64,000 nt of DNA. Origin: an uncultured Johnsonella sp. GTDB lineage: Bacteria; Bacillota; Clostridia; Lachnospirales; Lachnospiraceae. The DNA lies in the NCBI GenBank assembly GCA_937927235.1, contig CALBCM010000012.1, positions 8,140 to 72,139 of the forward strand, given 5' to 3'. The notes below the pieces were generated by a model, which was not told the origin of the DNA, made no database searches, and worked only from the letters and a program-made list of their open reading frames with translations. This document shows, piece by piece, positions 8,370-17,125 of the stretch. The position numbers and the translations under genes were made by a program. How positions within the stretch are numbered: position 1 is the first letter of the stretch; every line of letters starts with the position of its first letter.

Positions 8370-9746
8370 TTATTCAGAATCAACCAGTTTATTAAGTGAT
8401 TTTGACAGCGCAAACAGTATTACCATAGTAACGAATGATACTACTGAGAAGGTTACCATTATCTGCATAAATCCAAAGTTTTCAATTAAGCCTTGAACAT
8501 AGCCTGTAAGCTTATTTGCAGCAAAGGTAGCCAATATCCATACACCAAGCAGTAAGGACAGATACTTCTTAGGAGCAACCTTGCTTACAAATGAATTTCC
8601 AAGCGGTGAGAAGCAGATTTCACCTATAGTAATCAAGATTCCAAAGAATAACAGCCAGAGCACAGAAGCCTTATTAGTGCCGCCCCCTCTTGTTAATTCC
8701 ATGAAAATAAGTATTGTATAAGCAAGACCGAGGAAAGCGAATGACAAGGTAACCTTCTGGAACATTGTAAGGTCACCTTGAGGTCTTTTTGCAAGTGTAG
8801 CCCAGAGCTTTGCAGCAGCAAGGCTGAGGAAAATACAAAGCAGACCGTTCCAGGATACGAATACATGAGCCGGTGACAGGGTAATTCCAAACAGTGTCAT
8901 ATCCACAAAATCCTGTGCATACAGCGATAAAGCATTTGACTGCTGCTCATAGAAAGTCCAGAATATAATTGAAACGAAGGATACAAATACAATCGCAAGG
9001 ACTCCGTTTCTTTCTTTCTTTGTAAGTTTGGCACTTGAAGCCTTCTCCTTCTTATCTAAAACAGTTTCACCTATCACATTGCCGTGAGCATCCGTGCGAT
9101 ACTTAAACGGCAACTTGCCCTGACCGTGAAGCTTGCCGTATGAAGCTGTAAAGAGGATTCCGCCTAAAATAACCAATGCACCACAGAATAAAAATACCTG
9201 TCTGTAGCCAAGCACCTCTCCATGCTGAAAGAAGGACATATAAGCAGCTCCCATTATAGCCGATCCAAAAAACGCTCCTATGTTGACAAATGAATACTGA
9301 ATCGAGAACGCCGCATCCATCTGGTCATCATTTTCAAACATTCTTCCCATTAAACCTGCAAGGTTGCCCTTAAACAAACCCGTTCCTATAGATACTACGT
9401 AAATCATCATATTCACTGATGCAAGACTGGTTGATTTCCAGCCTATAAGATAACCAAGCCCCATTATAATACAGCCAAGCGTAACCGCATACCTTGCACC
9501 AAGCCACTTATCACAGATATATCCTCCAATCAGCGGTGCGATATAAGTATAAGCGGTAAAATTGGCAGCAATGATAGTTGCTGTGGCTTTTGGAATTTCA
9601 AGTCCGCCCTTCGCAACAAGTTCTGTAAGATACAGCACAAGCAGAGGCTTTGTACCGTAAAAAGCAAATCTTTCAAAAGTATAAGTCAGACACCCGATGT
9701 AAAATCCGAAAGGATATTTGGATTTTGCTGCACCAGAATTTTCCAT
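8370..9746 (-). CDS. Proton-coupled di/tripeptide transporter (POT/PTR family)
   Basis: This is a major-facilitator proton symporter for di- and tripeptides in the cytoplasmic membrane, of the DtpT type. The POT proton-coupling signature ERFAFYG is at residues 25-31. About 12-14 hydrophobic helices can be counted, with a cytoplasmic loop near residues 215-245. The 458-residue length is in the family range. AGGAGG lies eight bases before the ATG. It stands alone between an intergenic region and a strong terminator. A peptide importer fits the Xaa-Pro aminopeptidase encoded near 29 kb, suggesting peptide use. Confidence 0.93.
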   Translation of the reverse strand: MENSGAAKSKYPFGFYIGCLTYTFERFAFYGTKPLLVLYLTELVAKGGLEIPKATATIIAANFTAYTYIAPLIGGYICDKWLGARYAVTLGCIIMGLGYLIGWKSTSLASVNMMIYVVSIGTGLFKGNLAGLMGRMFENDDQMDAAFSIQYSFVNIGAFFGSAIMGAAYMSFFQHGEVLGYRQVFLFCGALVILGGILFTASYGKLHGQGKLPFKYRTDAHGNVIGETVLDKKEKASSAKLTKKERNGVLAIVFVSFVSIIFWTFYEQQSNALSLYAQDFVDMTLFGITLSPAHVFVSWNGLLCIFLSLAAAKLWATLAKRPQGDLTMFQKVTLSFAFLGLAYTILIFMELTRGGGTNKASVLWLLFFGILITIGEICFSPLGNSFVSKVAPKKYLSLLLGVWILATFAANKLTGYVQGLIENFGFMQIMVTFSVVSFVTMVILFALSKSLNKLVDSE

Positions 9747-10014
9747 TAATTAAACCTCCTGTTTATTCTAAAGTACAGACATAGCATAAATTTAAGTCTA
9801 CATCTGATAAAACATGCACTATCCACTATAATCATCCCTCTGCTTACTTCATAAAACAATTGATACTGCTTTGTCTTCTATTTATATTAATAATTATTTT
9901 ATGACCTTAAATATTCTATCATAAAATCTTAAAGATGTATATAAAAAAATAATTTTCATTTATAGATTATTTATAAATCAAATTTATTTTTATAAAATTT
10001 TTATTATTGTACTA

Positions 10015-10671
10015 CTACTGCCTTGCTCTTTTAACAGCCTCAATAAATTCCTGAGCTTTTTCCTTAACTGCGTTAAAATCTCCCGTCTTAGCTCCCTTGG
10101 TAAGACTTGAGCCTGTTCCTACAGCATACGCCCCTGCTTTAAGCCATTTATCTACATTATCGACATCAACTCCTCCGCTCGGCATAAACTCTCCCTGAGG
10201 CAGAGGTCCCTTAAAGGTACTTATAGCTGAAGGTCCGAGAATATTTCCGGGGAAGAGCTTAATTACATCACAACCCGCTTCAAGCGCCGTAATCGCTTCG
10301 GTAGGAGTCATAACTCCGGGCAGCATAGGGATTCTGTATCGATTGCAAAGCTTTACCGTTTCCACATTAAGTCCCGGACTTACTACATAATTTGCACCTG
10401 CCAGAATTACAAGCCTTGCAGTTTCAGGGTCAAGCACTGTTCCGGCACCTATAATTATATCTTTATTTTCACCATACTTTTCTGAAAGGAATTTAATAAA
10501 TTCTACAGGATTTCCCCTGTCCATAGTCATAGTAATTTCTATAAATTTAATTCCTCCGGCTATGATTGCCTCAACTAATTTTTCACCCTGCTCCTTATCC
10601 TTTGCACGTATCACCGCAATAAGACAATCCTGCTTCATCCTTGAGATAACTTCTTCTTTTTTAAACTTCAT
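10015..10671 (-). CDS. eda: Bifunctional KDPG/KHG aldolase
   Basis: This class I aldolase cleaves 2-keto-3-deoxy-6-phosphogluconate or 4-hydroxy-2-oxoglutarate to pyruvate and glyceraldehyde 3-phosphate or glyoxylate. The general-base Glu45 is in FIEITM and the Schiff-base Lys138 is in VIKLFPG; GAGTV and PSGGV phosphate-binding motifs are present. The 218-residue length is normal. Neither a kinase for 2-keto-3-deoxygluconate nor a dehydratase is adjacent, so it is an orphan copy and the pathway (uronate catabolism is usual in this group) cannot be read from context. An 800-bp empty region lies upstream. Confidence 0.92.
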   Translation of the reverse strand: MKFKKEEVISRMKQDCLIAVIRAKDKEQGEKLVEAIIAGGIKFIEITMTMDRGNPVEFIKFLSEKYGENKDIIIGAGTVLDPETARLVILAGANYVVSPGLNVETVKLCNRYRIPMLPGVMTPTEAITALEAGCDVIKLFPGNILGPSAISTFKGPLPQGEFMPSGGVDVDNVDKWLKAGAYAVGTGSSLTKGAKTGDFNAVKEKAQEFIEAVKRARQ

Positions 10672-11472
10672 TTCCAGTTTCTCCTTCTTTAAATTTATTT
10701 TAAAATATCTATGCCAATTAACCTGCTTAAAGCCCTATAATAAGGACTCGTCCATATCGTTTCAAATTATACTAAATACCAAAGAAAAACTCAAGATTTT
10801 TTAAGGTTTTTTTCGGGATTTCAATAAAATATTCAGAAGAAATCTCAGGCTTAATGCCAGTTTTTATTTTATAAAGAGATAAATTTTTATCAGCAAATAC
10901 AAAAACTGCTTTAACTCCCTAAATTCCGTAAGATTTAATATTTATCAAACATATTTTTATAAATAATGTTTCTTGCTCAGGCTTGCTTTTGTATTATCTC
11001 TATGTATGATATTTTATACAATCTAAATTTTACCGATTATTATAACATAGGTTAGGCTCTCCTGTCCTAATAAACTATAAAAGCTGCTTATGCAGCAGTA
11101 AATATATTCAGTGTATGGATTAACTGTTTAAGGGCTTATACCAGCCATAGCAAGCTGATTTTATGTAATCTAAGAAATTAATTTATTGTTAATATTTTTC
11201 TGTAATATTCATTTATATATAGTATTTTTTACAAATTATAATATAAAAAACTTATCTTTTAAGTGATAACATAGAATAATTGTGACTATATAGTTTTTTT
11301 TGTAACTTCCAGTTATAATATTAATATATTTGTATTCGTTATTTAAGAGTCATTTTGTGTTTTATTAACTTTAAGCCACAAATTTTACATTACAGCAGCA
11401 CCTCAGAAATGCCGAGCTGTATTTTTGACCTTATTATGATACAAATCATTATTTAGCTAGGAGGATTTTAAT
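10672..11472. other. 800-bp AT-rich intergenic region with no supported gene
   Basis: Both strands lack any reading frame with a convincing start, ribosome site and protein character. Short hairpins are visible, for example GCTGC-TTAT-GCAGC at 11083-11096, but none looks like a known RNA. The region separates the divergent eda gene and the C_GCAxxG_C_C gene and must hold both promoters. It is the longest empty stretch in the window. Confidence 0.6.
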
Positions 11473-11985
11473 ATGCATATTAAAAATGAAGTCAGCCCGC
11501 ATCAAGTTGCTCTGGATGCAGAAGAATTTTACAGAGGAGGATATTTTTGCTGCGAAGCTGTAATGGCATCTATGAAAAAGAATTTTGAACTTGATGTTCC
11601 CGATGAAGTTATAGCTATGTCATCCGGCATGTCGGTAGGTGCAGGTCGCTCAGGCTGCATGTGCGGTGCTTTAAATGGCGGTATCCTTGCACTTGGCATG
11701 TTTTTCGGACGTACGGAGCAAAAAGGTCCGAAAGACCCGAAGGTAGTGAAGTGCATGGAGCTTACAAATGAGCTGCATAACTTTTTTAAAACTGAAAACG
11801 GCAAAAAGTCGGTTTGCTGCAGAATTCTTACCAGAGAATTTGACATGGGCAAGGGAGAGCATAAGGAGCAGTGTATCGCCTACACCGGACTTTGTGCCGG
11901 CAAGGTTGCTGAAATCGTAATAAGAGAATATAACCTCGTAAATCTTGACGAGAATGAAGCTATCAGAGAATCGGCTAGCGCATAA
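11473..11985 (+). CDS. C_GCAxxG_C_C family redox-type protein
   Basis: The protein belongs to the cysteine-rich C_GCAxxG_C_C family found in anaerobes (often annotated from TIGR01909), thought to bind metal or take part in redox chemistry; no reaction is proven. Conserved cysteines fall at residues 26, 27, 62, 64, 115, 116, 134 and 141, with the family core at GCMCGAL. A near-perfect AGGAGG precedes the start by seven bases. It lies 77 bp ahead of a TDT-family channel on the same strand, with a hairpin between them. The length of 170 residues is typical. Confidence 0.88.
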   Translation: MHIKNEVSPHQVALDAEEFYRGGYFCCEAVMASMKKNFELDVPDEVIAMSSGMSVGAGRSGCMCGALNGGILALGMFFGRTEQKGPKDPKVVKCMELTNELHNFFKTENGKKSVCCRILTREFDMGKGEHKEQCIAYTGLCAGKVAEIVIREYNLVNLDENEAIRESASA

Positions 11986-12014
11986 GCTTTATAATAACAT
12001 CAAAGAGAAACGGG

Positions 12015-12039
12015 CAGCCCTGTATAATAAGCAGGGCTG
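12015..12039 (+). other. Hairpin between the C_GCAxxG_C_C gene and the TDT channel gene
   Basis: CAGCCCTG and CAGGGCTG form a perfect 8-bp GC-rich stem with a 9-nt loop but no T tract follows. It may be a weak terminator, a processing site or an mRNA stabiliser within a two-gene transcript. Confidence 0.55.
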
Positions 12040-12062
12040 TCAATTAAATTAATTAGGGGAGA

Positions 12063-13004
12063 ATGATGAATCAATTTATTAAAAAGGTACCTATACCTGC
12101 AGCCGGTGTGATGCTCGGAATGGCGGCACTCGGCAATCTATTGCAAAGCTATGGAGAAGGTATAAGATATGCCTGCGGATTATTGTCCGCTTTTTTTGCA
12201 GTTTTAGTAATATTAAAATATGTTATGAATCCACAGGATTTTAAATCTGATATGAATAATTCAGTCGCCGCAAGTGTATCCGGCACTTTTTCTATGGGCA
12301 TTATGCTTTTATCTGTCTATGCAAAGCCCTTTATAGGAAGGGCAGCCTTTTATATCTGGCTGCTTGCGGTAATGCTGCATATAATTCTTATAGTATATTT
12401 CACCTACAGGTTTTTTATTAAAAAATTTGAGCTTAAGGAGGTAGCTGCAAGCTACTATATAGTATATGTAGGGATTGTAGTTGCTTCAGTAACTGCTCCC
12501 ACTTATGATATGCAGAACTTCGGTAATGCAGCTTTCTGGTTCGGTCTTATTACCTTTGTACTGCTTTTTATACTTGTAACTATAAAATATGTTAAAGCTA
12601 AAGATATACCGGTTCCTGCAAAACCGCTTATGTGCATCTATACTGCACCTTTAAGTCTTTGCATAGCAGGATATGTGCAGTCAGTAATGCCCAAATCTAA
12701 AGAAATGCTTATAGCTATGTTTGTTATTGCAAGTATAATCTATGTATTTGCATTATTCAGAGCAGTTCTTGGTCTTAAGGGAAATTTCTTTCCGAGCTTC
12801 GCCTCGTTTACTTTCCCCTTTGTCATAAGTGCGATTGCCGCTAAAATGACTATGGCTGCTCTTACAAAAATGAATGTTTCACTTTTTGGCGGTTTTAAAT
12901 ACCTGGTATTGATTGAAACTGTAATTGCCACAGCACTGACTCTATATACTTATGTATGCTTTTTAAAGTTTATATTTACAGATTCCTTTAATAAAAAGGC
13001 TTGA
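12063..13004 (+). CDS. TDT/SLAC1-family membrane channel or exporter (TehA-like)
   Basis: The 313-residue protein has about ten hydrophobic helices arranged as in the tellurite-resistance/dicarboxylate transporter (TDT) family, which includes TehA and the plant anion channel SLAC1. The NAAFWFGLITF segment places an aromatic pair where the family carries its gating phenylalanine. It opens with PIPAAGVMLGMAALGN, the usual TDT first helix. The likely role is anion or dicarboxylate export; tellurite resistance should not be assumed. It follows the C_GCAxxG_C_C gene and is ended by a terminator at 13039-13085. Confidence 0.88.
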   Translation: MMNQFIKKVPIPAAGVMLGMAALGNLLQSYGEGIRYACGLLSAFFAVLVILKYVMNPQDFKSDMNNSVAASVSGTFSMGIMLLSVYAKPFIGRAAFYIWLLAVMLHIILIVYFTYRFFIKKFELKEVAASYYIVYVGIVVASVTAPTYDMQNFGNAAFWFGLITFVLLFILVTIKYVKAKDIPVPAKPLMCIYTAPLSLCIAGYVQSVMPKSKEMLIAMFVIASIIYVFALFRAVLGLKGNFFPSFASFTFPFVISAIAAKMTMAALTKMNVSLFGGFKYLVLIETVIATALTLYTYVCFLKFIFTDSFNKKA

Positions 13005-13038
13005 TGCCGGAGGTCTAAAACAGGCTTCGTAGGTGGCA

Positions 13039-13085
13039 CTGCAAAACGGTTGAATAATCCTCTGTTTTGCAGCAGCTCCTTTTTT
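13039..13085 (+). terminator. Intrinsic terminator after the TDT channel gene
   Basis: CTGCAAAAC (13039-13047) pairs with GTTTTGCAG (13064-13072); a T tract follows at 13080-13085 on the plus strand. Confidence 0.75.
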
Positions 13086-13093
13086 GTAAATTA

Positions 13094-13137
13094 AGGGTGC
13101 CGCAAAATCATCAAAACGGATGATTTTGCGGCACCCT
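13094..13137. terminator. Perfect 19-bp hairpin between convergent genes
   Basis: The arms 13094-13112 and 13119-13137 match at all 19 positions, with a 6-nt AAAACG loop. It lies 47 bp past the alaS stop, so it probably ends alaS on the minus strand, though only TTAATTT follows. It is unusually long and stable for a simple terminator. Confidence 0.75.
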
Positions 13138-13184
13138 CATTGATTCAATATTTTTGCTATTATTAGTAAAAATATTATTTTAAT

Positions 13185-15827
13185 TTACTGCAGTTCTTCA
13201 CTAAGTATTTTTTTTGCTTCTTCAAGTGCCTTTAAGACATTTTGAGGATTTTTTCCTCCTGCTTGAGCCATATTCGATCTGCCGCCGCCACCTCCCTCTA
13301 CAAGCGGAGCTATCCTTTTAATAATTTTTCCGGCATCTGCACCCTTACTTAAGGCAGCTTTGCCAGCCATAACTATTAAGCTAGCTCTATCTGAAAAGGT
13401 TGAGGCAAGGATTATAACTCCCTCTTCGGTTTTTGCTTTAAGACTGTCGCCGAGATTTCTCAGCTCATTCATTTCCACACCTTCAACACACAGAGCAAGC
13501 ACCTTAATTCCGTTTATTTCAGAGATAGAAGTATCAGCTGCTTCCAGGTTTTCATTTGCAATTTTAGCTTTAAGACTTTCATTTTCCGATTTAAGCTGTT
13601 TTACTTCATTGAGAAGAAGCTTTATCCTTTCGGCAATATTTGCCGGAGCAGTTTTCAGTTCTTTTGCCGCTTCATTAAGTCTTATTTCAAGGGCTCTATA
13701 ATAATCCTGTACTGAATTTGAAGTTATAGCTTCAATACGTCTTACTCCCGCAGCGATTCCGCTTTCTGAAAGTATCTTAAATTCTGCAATCTCAGACGTA
13801 TTTTTTACATGGGTTCCGCCGCATAATTCCTTTGAATAATCTCCCATGCTTACAACTCTTACCTTTTCGCCATATTTCTCACCGAAAAGTGCCATAGCTC
13901 CTGACTGCTTTGCCGCTTCAATATCCATTATATCGGTTTCAACCTTGAGTGCCGCTTTAATTTCAGCATTTACTTCATCTTCGACTTTTTCAAGCTCTTT
14001 TGCTGTCAGGGCTGAAAAATGTGTAAAATCAAATCTTAATCTGCCCGCTTCAACAAGGCTGCCGGCTTGTTCAACATGCTTTCCAAGTATATTTCTGAGC
14101 GCCTTATGCAGCAGATGTGTCGCACTGTGATTTTTACAGGTTTCTTCACGGTTTTCTCTGTCAACCTCAAGTTCAGCCTCAGTCCCGGCTCTTAAAAGTC
14201 CCTCTTTTACATAGCCTACATGTCCGGTTTTATTGCCCTGAATTTTAATGCAGTCTTCAACTACAAAGCTGCCCTCATTATTTACTATAATCCCCTTATC
14301 TCCGCTTTGCCCGCCCATAGCCGCATAAAACGGGGTAATGTCCGTTATAATAGTTCCTCTTTCTCCAGCGGTAAGCGCTGCTGTCAGCTCTTCTTCACCT
14401 GCGATTACAAGTATTTTTCCCTTTGAAGAGAGGCTGCCATAGCCTGTAAACTCACTTTTTATCTCAGCGGAAATTTCCTGATACACGGTAACATCCGCCC
14501 CCATATAGTTGGTTTCTTTTCTTGCTTCTCTTGCGTTTTTTCTCTGCTTGTCCATAGCAGCCGAAAAACCCGCTTCATCTATAAGATAGCCGTCCTCTTC
14601 CAGAATTTCCTTAGTTAAATCATAGGGGAAGCCGTAGGTATCATAGAGCTTAAATGCATCCTCACCTCCAAGAGTTTTTTCACCTTTTTTATTAAGCTCG
14701 GCTTTCATTTCGGCAAGGATTACAAGTCCGTTGTCTATATTTTTATAAAACCTTTCTTCCTCTTCTGCAAGCACTTTAAGTATCATCTCTTTTCTGTCAT
14801 CCAGCCCGGGATATGCCTCTTTGCTCGTATCAATCACCTTAACCGCCAGGTCTGCCAGGAATTTTTTATTAATGCCGAGGATTCTTCCATGTCTTGCCGC
14901 TCTTCTTAGAAGCCTCCTCAGCACATAGCCTCTGCCTTCATTGCTTGGCATTATGCCGTCAGAAATCATAAAGGTGCAGGAGCGTATATGGTCGGTAATA
15001 AGCCTTAGAGAAATATCCTTTTGAGAATCTGCATTATAGGCTGTTGAAGCTGTGCGTGCCACCTCGTCAAGAATTGCCTTTACAGTATCTACCTCAAAGA
15101 TAGAGCCTGCTTCCTGAACTACCACCGCAAGTCTTTCCAGTCCCATACCGGTATCTATATTTTTTTGCTCCAGCTCCGTATAATTACCCTTTCCGTCACT
15201 GTTAAACTGGGTAAATACGTCATTCCAAACCTCCATATACCTGTCACAGTCACAGCCCACTTTACAGTCTTTTTTATGGCAGCCATACTTTTCGCCTCTG
15301 TCATAATAAACCTCTGAGCAGGGACCGCAGGGACCTGAGCCATGCTCCCAGAAATTGTCTTCTTTTCCAAATCGGTAAATTCTTTCTTTAGGGATTCCTA
15401 TTTCTTTATTCCATATATCGAAGGCCTCGTCATCATCAAGATACACTGAAGGATAAAGTCTTTCAGCTTCAAGTCCCATTTCAAGAGTTAAAAATTCCCA
15501 AGTCCATGAAATGGCTTCCCTTTTAAAATAGTCACCAAATGAAAAATTGCCGAGCATTTCAAAAAAAGTACCATGCCTTGCAGTCTTTCCAACATTCTCA
15601 ATATCACCAGTTCTGATACATTTCTGGCAGGTTGCCACTCTGTTTTTCGGCGGTCTTTCCTGCCCTGTAAAGTATGGCTTAAGCGGTGCCATCCCTGAAT
15701 TTATAAGTAAAAGACTTTTATCATTTTTAGGTACCAATGAAAAGCTTTTCATTATATAATGTTCCTTACTTTTAAAAAACTCAAGAAACTTTGCTCTTAT
15801 CTCGTTCACTCCGTAGAAGTTACCCAT
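13185..15827 (-). CDS. alaS: Alanyl-tRNA synthetase
   Basis: AlaRS charges tRNA-Ala and edits mischarged Ser and Gly. All parts are present: the class II catalytic core with HGTFFEMLGNFSFG near residue 85, the tRNA-recognition helices (RGYVLRRLLRRAARHG), the editing domain with HSATHLLH and CGGTHV zinc ligands, and the C-Ala domain ending in a glycine-rich MAQAGG motif. The 880-residue length is normal. I chose the ATG at 15827, nine bases after AGGAGG; a TTG codon just before it is in frame but too close. No T-box leader is visible upstream. Confidence 0.97.
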   Translation of the reverse strand: MGNFYGVNEIRAKFLEFFKSKEHYIMKSFSLVPKNDKSLLLINSGMAPLKPYFTGQERPPKNRVATCQKCIRTGDIENVGKTARHGTFFEMLGNFSFGDYFKREAISWTWEFLTLEMGLEAERLYPSVYLDDDEAFDIWNKEIGIPKERIYRFGKEDNFWEHGSGPCGPCSEVYYDRGEKYGCHKKDCKVGCDCDRYMEVWNDVFTQFNSDGKGNYTELEQKNIDTGMGLERLAVVVQEAGSIFEVDTVKAILDEVARTASTAYNADSQKDISLRLITDHIRSCTFMISDGIMPSNEGRGYVLRRLLRRAARHGRILGINKKFLADLAVKVIDTSKEAYPGLDDRKEMILKVLAEEEERFYKNIDNGLVILAEMKAELNKKGEKTLGGEDAFKLYDTYGFPYDLTKEILEEDGYLIDEAGFSAAMDKQRKNAREARKETNYMGADVTVYQEISAEIKSEFTGYGSLSSKGKILVIAGEEELTAALTAGERGTIITDITPFYAAMGGQSGDKGIIVNNEGSFVVEDCIKIQGNKTGHVGYVKEGLLRAGTEAELEVDRENREETCKNHSATHLLHKALRNILGKHVEQAGSLVEAGRLRFDFTHFSALTAKELEKVEDEVNAEIKAALKVETDIMDIEAAKQSGAMALFGEKYGEKVRVVSMGDYSKELCGGTHVKNTSEIAEFKILSESGIAAGVRRIEAITSNSVQDYYRALEIRLNEAAKELKTAPANIAERIKLLLNEVKQLKSENESLKAKIANENLEAADTSISEINGIKVLALCVEGVEMNELRNLGDSLKAKTEEGVIILASTFSDRASLIVMAGKAALSKGADAGKIIKRIAPLVEGGGGGRSNMAQAGGKNPQNVLKALEEAKKILSEELQ

Positions 15828-15874
15828 CAATTTCCTCCTAAAATAGTTTTCAAATTAATTTTATAAATTAGACG

Positions 15875-16000
15875 TTATTTTTTCTGTGCATCTTTATAAT
15901 CACGGAACTTTTTTCCGGTCTTGATTCCTGCAATAGCTATCAAAATAAAAATTGCCGCTCTAACTAAATTCATAATAATTTCATTAATTAAAATAAGCAT
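15875..16000 (-). CDS. Tiny single-pass membrane protein (41 residues)
   Basis: This short gene encodes one hydrophobic helix (AAIFILIAIAGI) and a basic tail ending KFRDYKDAQKK. GATGAGG lies nine bases before the ATG at 16000; an earlier ATG at 16015 would add five residues but has a poorer ribosome site. It sits in the 274-bp gap upstream of alaS. I know no function. The helix-plus-charged-tail layout is shared by many small inner-membrane proteins, and it could also be a chance frame. Confidence 0.45.
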   Translation of the reverse strand: MLILINEIIMNLVRAAIFILIAIAGIKTGKKFRDYKDAQKK

Positions 16001-16104
16001 AATTATAAACCTCATCTTTCTTAAATCGTGAATTAAAGTATAACACAAGTAATAAATTTTATCGACTGCAATTAAAAAATCAAATCAATGCCTGCTTTAC
16101 AGAA

Positions 16105-16620
16105 TCAGCGAAGCTGTACCTCAGTTTCCAGCAGCTCCTTATACCTTATAAGAAGCTCGTAGGCTCTTATCTTAGTGCTTTCAGTCTGACTTTTAATATA
16201 TTCAACGCTGTCACTTGTCCCTCGTATTCTCAAGGCGGCATCAAGTGCATCTATATCTCTTTGCTTCTTCCATTCATTTTGCTCAGCTTCCAGAGCCTTT
16301 GCCTCTGCATCGCTTAATCCCGAAACTATGTCCTTGTACAGCTCCTTAAGCTTTATATTCCATTTCTGGAATTCGGAAGCCGCAGTTTCTTTTTGTGTGG
16401 CAGCCTCGTTTGCTTTACTGTCCTTAAAATACTCCTCAAGCTCAGCAAATGAATTTAAATAAGCCTCATATTTTCCATAGCTTTTTTCAAGCTCCACAGC
16501 CTGAGCCTGCAGCTTCTTTTTAATTTCATTTTTAACATACCTGTTAACTGCAAGTGTAAAAACGGTGCCTGATATTATAATCGCTATTATTATAATTTGT
16601 AAATTCTTTTCTCTTTTCAT
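16105..16620 (-). CDS. Membrane-anchored LprI/DUF1311-like protein
   Basis: The 171-residue protein has one N-terminal membrane helix (about residues 8-25) followed by a helical, coiled-coil-like region facing outside. The segment from about residue 88 to the end resembles the LprI N-terminal domain (DUF1311): L-K-E-L-Y, then AEQNEWKKQRD, then a G-T-S-D-S-V-E-Y pattern. LprI-type domains inhibit lysozymes or coat envelope proteins in other bacteria. The usual disulfide cysteines are absent, so the assignment is tentative. The ribosome site is weak; it lies 20 bp downstream of rnhA and is probably co-transcribed. Confidence 0.6.
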   Translation of the reverse strand: MKREKNLQIIIIAIIISGTVFTLAVNRYVKNEIKKKLQAQAVELEKSYGKYEAYLNSFAELEEYFKDSKANEAATQKETAASEFQKWNIKLKELYKDIVSGLSDAEAKALEAEQNEWKKQRDIDALDAALRIRGTSDSVEYIKSQTESTKIRAYELLIRYKELLETEVQLR

Positions 16621-16640
16621 CCTTTATAATAAAAATAATA

Positions 16641-17117
16641 TTAATCTGCAATATCCTCAATTAAATCATTTCTCTCAGCCGCACTTGTTGCCAGATAATC
16701 ACATAATTCATTTTCCGGGTGCTTATTATGTCCCTTTACCCATATAAAGGAAGCCTCATGCTTTGCCTTTGCATTAAGCAGTCTTTTCCAAAGGTCAATA
16801 TTTTTAACCATTTCATTCCTGCCTCTTTTCCAGCCCTTTTTAATCCAGGAGTCAATCCATTTTTTATTAAAAGCATCTGTTAAATACCTGGAATCAGAAT
16901 AAACCTCAACTCTGCACGGTCTGTTAAGAGCCTCAAATCCGGTGATACAGCCCATAAGCTCCATGCGGTTATTGGTGGTTTTTTTATAGCCCTGTGAAAA
17001 CCGCCTTTCATGCACCCTGCCCTCATTGTCGATAAAGCGTATTATAGTGCCGTAGCCCCCCGGACCATCCGGATTTCCTCTTGCGGCTCCGTCTGAATAA
17101 ATTTTTACCAAATCCAT
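16641..17117 (-). CDS. rnhA: Ribonuclease HI
   Basis: RNase HI cuts the RNA strand of RNA-DNA hybrids. With the chosen start the protein has 158 residues and the full catalytic set Asp9 (YSDGAARGNP), Glu53 (NRMELM), Asp75 (YSDSRYL) and Asp140, plus the His130 loop. I chose the ATG at 17117, which has AAGGTGA eight bases upstream; an in-frame GTG at 17138 would overlap the upstream gene. It lies 8 bp after the stop of the beta-CASP nuclease gene, so the two are likely one transcript. Confidence 0.94.
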   Translation of the reverse strand: MDLVKIYSDGAARGNPDGPGGYGTIIRFIDNEGRVHERRFSQGYKKTTNNRMELMGCITGFEALNRPCRVEVYSDSRYLTDAFNKKWIDSWIKKGWKRGRNEMVKNIDLWKRLLNAKAKHEASFIWVKGHNKHPENELCDYLATSAAERNDLIEDIAD

Positions 17118-17125
17118 AATTAAAA

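Noticed and set aside
15828..16020. T-box leader for alaS
   Set aside because: No AGGGTGG-type T-box sequence or specifier-loop fold is seen upstream of the start.
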